A stretch of 30,683 nt of DNA, taken from CAZGRP01 sp964527995 (GTDB lineage: Bacteria > Zhuqueibacterota > Zhuqueibacteria > Oceanimicrobiales > CAZGRP01). Positions 24,420 through 30,683 of the stretch are shown one piece after another. How positions within the stretch are numbered: position 1 is the stretch's first letter; every line of letters starts with the position of its first letter. The notes below the pieces were generated by a model that did no database searches, was not told the DNA's origin, and worked only from the letters and a program-made list of their open reading frames with translations. The stretch is taken from the NCBI GenBank assembly GCA_964527995.1, contig CAZGRP010000051.1, positions 1-30,683 of the forward strand, read 5' to 3'. The position numbers and the translations under genes were made by a program.

Positions 24420-24482
24420 TTCGCAAGGGTAAACCGAGGAAAAAAGTGCTTGACTTTTTGGCTAAATAATTCAATTTTATCG
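24420..24482 (+). promoter_or_regulatory. AT-rich upstream patch with possible promoter
   Basis: In an otherwise GC-rich window this 60-base stretch is strongly AT-rich and contains TTGACT at 24450-24455. A -10 box at the usual spacing is poor (AATTTT at 24473-24478). It lies about 100 bases before the membrane-protein gene and may be its promoter. Low certainty. Confidence 0.35.
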
Positions 24483-24581
24483 GGACTCAAGCACGGGGAA
24501 ACGCTCAACGACACAAAACGTTCGAGGGGCCGGCTGCAGCATCGATCTGGTCCTGGTGGTGCACACACAAGGGAGGAAAAC

Positions 24582-25475
24582 ATGGCAGAACAGAAGGGCC
24601 GCGGCTCCATCATCTACGAGACTTTGATAGTGCTCTTGACCGCGGCGCTGATCGGCTCGATCGTTTACCCGAAGAAGCTCTGGGAGAAGATGGAACGTGA
24701 TACGCAGGAGTGCCGGCTGCGTATGAGCGCCATCTTCGATGGCGAGTTGCAGTTCCAGAGATTTCGAACCGTGTTCACGGATTCCCTGCCCGAACTCGTC
24801 TCGTTTTTGAAATCGGATTCGGCCTATCTGGCGACCATCGACTCGGTCATCATTCGGCCCCTGCGCCGGGCTGTGGCCGATCTCGACACCATCGTAATGC
24901 GTGAACAGGCCTACATCGAGGCCATCGGAGTGGACACGACCCAGGCTTATCGGGACTCTCTTGCCGATACGGAACTCGACATCCTTGCTGACTACCGTTT
25001 CATTCGCGCCGACGTCGAAGATCTGCTCGACGTCATGAAGGCCTATCCGATGTTGCCACGCGAGGACCTGAAAAAGCTCTGGGTGCACATGGGCACGGAG
25101 GATTTCGTGACCCAATTCGGGATCGCCCAGAACCAGCTCCGCCTCGGTCATGCTGATCTGGCGCTGCAAGCCGCCAAACGTGTTGTGGAGGCCATTCAGG
25201 GAATCGAGCCCCAGGTAGAGAAACTGATCCTGGCGATCAACAGCACGGGGCCTCTTCTGGATCAGCTCTACACCTGTCCGGCTGTGGGGAAGACCTACCG
25301 TGTTGTGCTGGAAGATACGTCCGCCTTCCATTTCGTCAACATCTACTGCCCTGTGGATAGTGCCGACATCGAGGCGACGAAACGCGATTTTCTCCGCTAT
25401 CGCATCGGAGGCTACCGTCTCGAGAATCATGGCAGGATTTACCGAGGCGTGAAAAGCTGGGAGACTGAGTCGTAA
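24582..25475 (+). CDS. Unrecognised membrane-anchored protein
   Basis: Protein of 297 residues that I do not recognise. Seen: a single N-terminal hydrophobic segment at about 9-29 (IIYETLIVLLTAALIGSIVY) followed by positive residues, then a long acidic, mostly helical region (35-225) with coiled-coil-like spacing, and a C-terminal section rich in beta residues with TCPAVGKTYRVVLED and HFVNIYCPVD. The arrangement suggests an anchored protein with its bulk outside the membrane or in the cytoplasm, perhaps a scaffold. The ATG at 24582 has GGGAGG at 24571-24576. The gene stands alone: AT-rich DNA upstream and a strong terminator just downstream make it a single-gene transcription unit. No function is proposed. 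Confidence 0.8.
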   Translation: MAEQKGRGSIIYETLIVLLTAALIGSIVYPKKLWEKMERDTQECRLRMSAIFDGELQFQRFRTVFTDSLPELVSFLKSDSAYLATIDSVIIRPLRRAVADLDTIVMREQAYIEAIGVDTTQAYRDSLADTELDILADYRFIRADVEDLLDVMKAYPMLPREDLKKLWVHMGTEDFVTQFGIAQNQLRLGHADLALQAAKRVVEAIQGIEPQVEKLILAINSTGPLLDQLYTCPAVGKTYRVVLEDTSAFHFVNIYCPVDSADIEATKRDFLRYRIGGYRLENHGRIYRGVKSWETES

Positions 25476-25498
25476 CTTAGAATTCGGTGTCTCTTGTG

Positions 25499-25566
25499 CC
25501 GCCCTCTCTCATACCCGTTTCGTTGTTGGATCTGTCCTCCGGTATGAGAGAGGGCGGTTCTGTTTT
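25499..25566 (+). terminator. Intrinsic terminator with perfect 17-bp stem
   Basis: CCGCCCTCTCTCATACC at 25499-25515 is exactly complementary in reverse to GGTATGAGAGAGGGCGG at 25541-25557, with a 25-base loop, followed by TTCTGTTTT. It lies 24 bases after the stop of the membrane-protein gene and ends that unit before the M1 peptidase gene. The loop is long for a terminator; a regulatory hairpin upstream of the next gene is the alternative. Confidence 0.82.
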
Positions 25567-25620
25567 GCATAGTGTAACGGAAATACGATCCGGAGGCATC
25601 CACCACCCAGGAGTGAAAGG

Positions 25621-28215
25621 ATGAACAAGGTACGGGAACCACACCGGCTCCGAAGCTTCCGCGCCCTCGGCCTCGTCGCTGTGGCCTCGCTCGCGGTTCT
25701 CGGATTGCAAAGCTGTGCTTCGAGTCGGCAGGCCACAGCTCGGCCACCGAAGATGGTCTCCATCACCGAGCCCGAGCAGGCGCCTGAGCAGCGAGAACTG
25801 CCACCGCCGCGGTATGCGCCCAGTCGCGACTACGACCTGGTGCACACGCGGATCGATATTCCCTCCATCGATTGGGAGCACAACAGCCTCACCGCTACCG
25901 CCGCCATCACCTTCACGCCGTTTCGCGACGGTCTCGACCGCATCGTGCTGGACGCCGGCAACATGACCATACAATCGGTGCAGAACGTTGGTGGAGACTC
26001 CCTGAGCTTCGAATACGACCCGGAAGCCGAGGAGCTGACAATTCACCTCGGCCAGCCTTTTGCCTACGACGACACGATCACGGTGGTCGTGCGCTACGTC
26101 GTGCATTCGAAGCAGAAAGGTCTGTTCTTCATCAAACCGGATTCCGTCAATCCCTCACGACCGATGCAAATCTGGACCCAGGGCGAAGCACAAGACAATC
26201 ACTACTGGTTTCCAACCTTTGACGACCCGATCGAACGCATGACATCCGAGGTGGTTGTCACAGTGGCCGACACGCTGGAGACGCTTTCCAACGGCCGTCT
26301 GGTGTCTCAAGAGCACCGCGACGACGGTACACGCACCGATCACTGGTTGCAGGACAAATCTCACCCTCCTTATCTGGTGATGCTGGCCGTGGGCGACTAC
26401 GCCGTGGTCAGGGACGAATGGCAGGGCATTCCGGTGGAGTACTATGTATATCCAAAGGACCGGAAATACGCCCGCCTGGTGTTCGGCGCCACACCGGACA
26501 TGCTCGCTTTTTTCAGCGAGAAGCTGGGTGTCCGCTATCCATGGGACAAGTATGCCCAAATCATCGTCAGCAACTTCACTGCCGGCGCCATGGAGAACAC
26601 CACAGCAACGGTCATGGCGGAGCGCGTTATGCACGACGAGCGTGCCCACATCGATGACCCGGCTCTGGATATCATCTCCCACGAACTGTCGCATCACTGG
26701 TTCGGCGATCTGGTGACGGCCGAGAGCTGGGCGGAGATCTTCCTGAACGAAAGTCTGGCCTCCTACTGCGAAACGCTCTATCTGGAGCATGCCCTGGGTC
26801 GCGACGAGGCCATGATGCATCTACTCGACCAGCGCCAGGTCTACCTGCGGGTTTCCGAGCATACCGGGGAGAGACCGATGCTCTTCTACCGCTATAAAGA
26901 CCCTGACCGCCTGTTCGATATTTTCAGCTACCAGAAAGGGAGCAACCTGTTCCACATGCTGCGCTACGTCCTCGGCGACGAGGGGTTCTGGCGGTCGCTG
27001 CACACCTACCTGGTGCGCAACCGTTTCCGCTCCGTCGACCTCGATGACCTGGAAGATGCCGTTCTCGAGGCCACAGGGCAGAATCTGCGCTGGTTCTTCG
27101 ACGAGTGGTTCGTCAAGGATGGATATCCCAAATTCAAAGTGAGCAAAAGCTGGGACGCCGACAGCAAGACGCTGACCCTCGATGTGCTGCAAACCCAGGA
27201 GACCAGCGACGACGTGCCGGTGTTCCGCATGCCGGTCGATATCGAAGTGGCTACGGACCAGGGCAACAAGCTATTTCATGTCTGGGTGGACTCGGTGGCT
27301 CAGGTGTTCAGGTTCCCCCTCCCTTCGGCACCGAAGATGGTGATTTTCGATCGCGGTGACTGGATCCTCAAGGAGCTCGATTTTCCTCGCAGCCGGGAAG
27401 AGCTGGTCTACCAGCTGGCGCACGCCGAGCAAGCGACGGACCGTATCGAGGCTGCCACTCAGCTCAAGACTTTCGCCATGCCGGCTGACAGTACCGTGCA
27501 GCAGGCCCTGATTGCGGCCCTCGCTGGGGACCCGTTCTGGGGCGTCCGCCAACATGCCGCAGAGACACTCCGTTTGTTCGGCACCGACGCAGCCAATCAG
27601 GCCCTGCAACGGGCCGTGGCCGATCCCTCCTCAAAAGTGCGATCCGCGGCGATCGAGGCGCTGGGCCGCAGCGGCTATGCCGAAGCCTTGCCTGAGATCG
27701 AGCGTGTCATGAAGAGCGACTCGAGCTACCGGGTCGTCGCCGCTGCCATCCGTGCGGTCGGCCGCCTCGATCCGGACAGTGCCTTCGACAAGATCGCTCC
27801 AATGATGGCGCAGGATTCGCATCAGGAAATCATTCGCCGTACAACCCTGATCGTCTTCCGTACGCTCGGAGATCGCCGCGCAATCCCCATCGCTCAGGAA
27901 TACTCCCGCAGCGGGCACAATCGTTTCCTGCGGTTGACGGCAATCAACGCGCTAACCGAGCTGGCGACCGATGCCGACACCACCGTTGTCGATGAATTCA
28001 TCGACATGATACACGACCCGAGCCGCCAGGCCCAACTTTTTGCCATCCGCGGGCTCGGGAAACTTGGGGCGGAGAGGGCTCTGGAACCGCTGCGCCAGTT
28101 CTCGGCGGAAACCAAAGACCGCCGTCTGATGGCGGCCGCCACCCGGGCGATTGAGCAGATCAAAGAAAAAGTCGCGGATCGCAAGGCCGCCAAACCGGGG
28201 GCGTCTCAGAAGTGA
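25621..28215 (+). CDS. M1-family aminopeptidase lipoprotein with C-terminal HEAT-like repeats
   Basis: Zinc aminopeptidase of 864 residues. N-terminal lipoprotein-type signal with LQSC and Cys32 (Gln at -2 is slightly unusual). The M1 domain shows GAMEN at 322-326, HELSH at 354-358 with the third zinc ligand Glu377 in NESLA, and YQKGSNLFHML with the likely catalytic tyrosine. From about residue 600 on there are repeated helical units (AALAGDPFWGVRQHAAETL, ADPSSKVRSAAIEALGR, MKSDSSYRVVAAAIRAVGR) of HEAT type replacing the usual ERAP1-like tail. It probably trims peptides outside the inner membrane. AGGAG lies seven bases before the ATG. Confidence 0.94.
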   Translation: MNKVREPHRLRSFRALGLVAVASLAVLGLQSCASSRQATARPPKMVSITEPEQAPEQRELPPPRYAPSRDYDLVHTRIDIPSIDWEHNSLTATAAITFTPFRDGLDRIVLDAGNMTIQSVQNVGGDSLSFEYDPEAEELTIHLGQPFAYDDTITVVVRYVVHSKQKGLFFIKPDSVNPSRPMQIWTQGEAQDNHYWFPTFDDPIERMTSEVVVTVADTLETLSNGRLVSQEHRDDGTRTDHWLQDKSHPPYLVMLAVGDYAVVRDEWQGIPVEYYVYPKDRKYARLVFGATPDMLAFFSEKLGVRYPWDKYAQIIVSNFTAGAMENTTATVMAERVMHDERAHIDDPALDIISHELSHHWFGDLVTAESWAEIFLNESLASYCETLYLEHALGRDEAMMHLLDQRQVYLRVSEHTGERPMLFYRYKDPDRLFDIFSYQKGSNLFHMLRYVLGDEGFWRSLHTYLVRNRFRSVDLDDLEDAVLEATGQNLRWFFDEWFVKDGYPKFKVSKSWDADSKTLTLDVLQTQETSDDVPVFRMPVDIEVATDQGNKLFHVWVDSVAQVFRFPLPSAPKMVIFDRGDWILKELDFPRSREELVYQLAHAEQATDRIEAATQLKTFAMPADSTVQQALIAALAGDPFWGVRQHAAETLRLFGTDAANQALQRAVADPSSKVRSAAIEALGRSGYAEALPEIERVMKSDSSYRVVAAAIRAVGRLDPDSAFDKIAPMMAQDSHQEIIRRTTLIVFRTLGDRRAIPIAQEYSRSGHNRFLRLTAINALTELATDADTTVVDEFIDMIHDPSRQAQLFAIRGLGKLGAERALEPLRQFSAETKDRRLMAAATRAIEQIKEKVADRKAAKPGASQK

Positions 28216-28308
28216 TCGATGGCGCCGGCACTCTGGGGCGGTGAGTCGCCACGGAGCTTCAGAGACATCCTTGACGTGTAGAGCGATAACAGGAGCACAA
28301 CTTTTTCG

Positions 28309-30651
28309 ATGACGACTACATCTCGAGTCGAACAACACGCGCTGCAGCGTTCCGGGCAGCGCTTGCTTTACAGGCCCACCGAGAAGATCGGCACGATCGT
28401 TGTCGACAACTTTCCGGCCCTGGGCCGGCTGGCGGCGATGCGCTTCCTCGAATGGGTGCAGGAGCACCCGGAGGGTGTGATTTCTCTGCCGACGGGCAAG
28501 ACCCCAGAGCATTTCATCAAGTGGGTGAACCGGACGCTCGAGCGCTGGGAAGAGCGGGATGTGCAGCACCAACTGGAAGAGGCCGGTATCGATCCGTCGC
28601 GCAAGCCCGAGATGAACGGCCTGCACTTCGTGCAAATCGATGAGTTCTACCCCATCAATCCCCAGCAGCACAACAGCTTCTATCACTACGTCAAGAAGTT
28701 CTACATCGATGGCTTCGGGCTCGATCCGCAGCGTGCACTGCTGATCAATTGCGAGGAGATCGGCCTGCCGGAAGGGGTCACCCTGGAGGATGTCTGGCCG
28801 ACCGGCGAGGTGGACCTGTCGCTGCGCGTCCGCCAACCGCGGAACCACCAGGAACAGCTGCAGCAACGCGTACTCGAGGCCGTGGATCAGTGGTGTGACC
28901 TTTACGAGAACAAGATTCGCGACATGGGGGGCATCGGCTTCTTTCTGGGTGGCATCGGCCCCGACGGCCACATCGGCTTCAACGTCAGAGGTTCGGACCA
29001 CTATTCAACGACGAGGCTGACACCCACCAACTATGAGACCCAGGCTGCGGCTGCCGGGGATCTGGGCGGAATCGAGGTGGCGCGCAGGCGACTGGTGATC
29101 ACCATCGGGCTGGCGACGATCACCTACAACAGCGAGTGCGTGGCCGTCGTTATCGCCGCCGGTGAAGCCAAGGCCCGAATTGTCGCCGACTCGATTCAGG
29201 CGGAAAAGCACGTTCACTACCCTGCCACAGCGCTGCAGGCCCTACCCAAGGCGCGGTTCTACCTGACCCGGGGGGCGGCCAAGTATCTGGTAGAGCGGCG
29301 CCAGGAGGTTCTCGTCCGGCAGCAGTCAGTGTCCGAGGAGGAGATCGAACGTATCGTCGTGGACCTCGCCCTCAAATGTCACAAGCGGGTGGTGGATCTG
29401 AACCGCGACGACTTCCACTCCGATCGATTCGCCGCCTCGCTGCTGCGGAAAGGTTCAGGGAAGATCGCAAAGCTCACCCAGCAGGTCGACCGCTCGCTCA
29501 AGCGCAAGCTGGAGGCGGGGATCAGTGTGGGTCGCAACCAGATCTTCCTGCACACCGAACCCCACCACGACGACCTGATGCTGGGGTATTTGCCCTATAT
29601 CGTGCGGCACATCCGCGACAGCTCCAATCGGCACTATTTCGCCTGCCTGACCAGTGGGTTCACTGCGGTGACCAACGGCTATATGCTGGAAGTGTTGCGG
29701 CGGCTGCGCACTTTTCTGGACCGCCGAATTTTTGACGAGTTGATGAGCGAGGGGTACTTCGAGCCCGGTAACGAGATGGGGCGAAATCGTGACGTCTGGC
29801 AGTACCTGGACGGCGTCGCTTCCAAGCGCCAGTCTCTCAAGGACGAAGGGGTTGCCCGCCGCCTGTTGCGCAACCTGATCTTCATCTACGATGAACGCGA
29901 TCTCGACCAGATCCGCGAGAGGATCGAAGAGCTGATCAACTACTTCGAGACCCAGTATCCCGGCAAGAAAGATCTGCCGCACATCCAGCAGTTGAAGGGG
30001 ATGTGCCGGGAGTGGGAGGCCGACTGTCTCTGGGGGTATTTCGGCTGGAACACCGACTCGGTTTTCCATTTGCGGCTGGGGTTCTACAAGGGCGATATTT
30101 TCACCGAGGAGCCGACGGTGGAGCGCGACGTGCTGCCGGTGCTCGAACTTTTGCGCAAGGTGCAGCCGACCGTAGTCACCGCAGCGTTGGATCCGGAAGC
30201 CAGCGGACCCGACACACACTACAAAGTCATGCAAGCCATCACCGAGGCCTTGAAACTCTATGAAAAGGAGTCGGGGGCTTCCGACATCGAGGTGTGGGGA
30301 TACCGCAACGTATGGTATCGATTTCATCCCAGCGAAGCCAACATCTTTGTGCCGGTGTCGCTGAATATGTTTGCGCTGCAGCACAATGCCTTCATGAACG
30401 CCTTCCTGTCTCAGAAGGACGCTTCCTTCCCGAGTTGGGAGCACGATGGGCCGTTCTCAGAGCTGGCCCAGAAGATCCAGGTGGAACAATACAACATGCT
30501 GAAGATCTGCCTGGGTCGACAGTTCTTCCACGAACATCCCACGCCCATCATGCGGGCGACGCGTGGCCTGGTTTTCCTCAAGAAGCTGACGCTGCCCGAG
30601 TTCTACGAACGATCCCGCGAACTTAGACGCAGCACCGAGGCGGGAGGGTGA
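28309..30651 (+). CDS. NagB-like isomerase/deaminase fused to PIG-L-like deacetylase domain
   Basis: Two-domain protein of 780 residues. Residues 1-330 are a glucosamine-6-phosphate deaminase-like fold: PTGKTP at 61-66, QIDEF at 109-113 and GGIGPDGHIGFN at 214-225. After a linker, residues 410-750 contain PHHDD at 418-422, which matches the zinc-binding PHxDD motif of PIG-L/LmbE N-deacetylases, and DPEASGPDTHYK further on. The family of NagB-like fusions of this type is known to me mainly from Bacteroidota and relatives. It would de-N-acetylate and deaminate or isomerise amino-sugar phosphates, but the true reaction is uncertain. AGGAG lies about 14 bases before the ATG, further than ideal; no better start exists nearby. 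Confidence 0.9.
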   Translation: MTTTSRVEQHALQRSGQRLLYRPTEKIGTIVVDNFPALGRLAAMRFLEWVQEHPEGVISLPTGKTPEHFIKWVNRTLERWEERDVQHQLEEAGIDPSRKPEMNGLHFVQIDEFYPINPQQHNSFYHYVKKFYIDGFGLDPQRALLINCEEIGLPEGVTLEDVWPTGEVDLSLRVRQPRNHQEQLQQRVLEAVDQWCDLYENKIRDMGGIGFFLGGIGPDGHIGFNVRGSDHYSTTRLTPTNYETQAAAAGDLGGIEVARRRLVITIGLATITYNSECVAVVIAAGEAKARIVADSIQAEKHVHYPATALQALPKARFYLTRGAAKYLVERRQEVLVRQQSVSEEEIERIVVDLALKCHKRVVDLNRDDFHSDRFAASLLRKGSGKIAKLTQQVDRSLKRKLEAGISVGRNQIFLHTEPHHDDLMLGYLPYIVRHIRDSSNRHYFACLTSGFTAVTNGYMLEVLRRLRTFLDRRIFDELMSEGYFEPGNEMGRNRDVWQYLDGVASKRQSLKDEGVARRLLRNLIFIYDERDLDQIRERIEELINYFETQYPGKKDLPHIQQLKGMCREWEADCLWGYFGWNTDSVFHLRLGFYKGDIFTEEPTVERDVLPVLELLRKVQPTVVTAALDPEASGPDTHYKVMQAITEALKLYEKESGASDIEVWGYRNVWYRFHPSEANIFVPVSLNMFALQHNAFMNAFLSQKDASFPSWEHDGPFSELAQKIQVEQYNMLKICLGRQFFHEHPTPIMRATRGLVFLKKLTLPEFYERSRELRRSTEAGG

Positions 30652-30659
30652 GGGGCTGC

Positions 30660-30683
30660 CGCTTTCGGATTGCGGCGGACCAG
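30660..30683. repeat. Partial GGATTGCGG repeat at the window edge
   Basis: TTTCGGATTGCGG at the right edge matches the repeat words around the four-helix-bundle gene (13907-13920). It is cut by the end of the window. Confidence 0.45.

Overview
The window is a 30.7 kb piece of a scaffold with three 100-base N gaps. It is GC-rich, probably from an uncultured anaerobic bacterium. I cannot fix the phylum. The fused NagB/PIG-L-like protein, the M1-HEAT lipoprotein and the dense, degenerate intergenic repeats suggest an FCB-group or Acidobacteriota-like lineage. This is an inference only.

Left edge (1-1842): a flavin nitroreductase closely resembling iodotyrosine deiodinases, a gap-truncated DUF4268 protein, repeat-rich DNA, and then a near-consensus sigma70-type promoter.

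Core (1843-19383, all + strand): a gene island like the E. coli ygeW-ygeY-hyuA-ygfK-ssnA-ygfM-xdhD region, linked to selenium-dependent molybdenum hydroxylases and anaerobic purine/urate use. In order: Mo subunit, 2Fe-2S subunit and FAD subunit of a xanthine dehydrogenase-family enzyme; a threonine synthase-like PLP enzyme; SsnA amidohydrolase; a short YgfK; a second hydroxylase with 2Fe-2S and Mo domains fused; a four-helix-bundle protein inside inverted repeats; a cysteine synthase-like PLP enzyme; YgeY metallohydrolase; YgeW carbamoyltransferase; and a HyuA hydantoinase. The inferred logic is that the hydroxylases oxidise a purine, YgfK supplies or removes electrons, SsnA/HyuA/YgeY open and trim C-N bonds, YgeW handles a carbamoyl group, and the PLP enzymes finish the amino-acid-like intermediates. 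Two features differ from E. coli. YgfK lacks the central GltD-like NAD(P)H/FAD module, and no YgeX-type diaminopropionate ammonia-lyase is seen, but two other fold-type II PLP enzymes are present.

After the island (minus strand, 19477-24158): an HSDL2-like short-chain dehydrogenase, the selenocysteine elongation factor SelB, and a GH113-like lipoprotein with a cupin remnant upstream. SelB shows that the host decodes selenocysteine. I did not find selC, selA, selD, yqeB or yqeC in the window.

Right end (+ strand, 24582-30651): an unrecognised membrane-anchored protein followed by a strong intrinsic terminator, an M1 aminopeptidase lipoprotein with HEAT-like repeats, and a NagB-like/PIG-L-like fusion protein. 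Intergenic regions of 100-470 bp are unusually long for a co-directional cluster. They carry at least four families of degenerate simple repeats.
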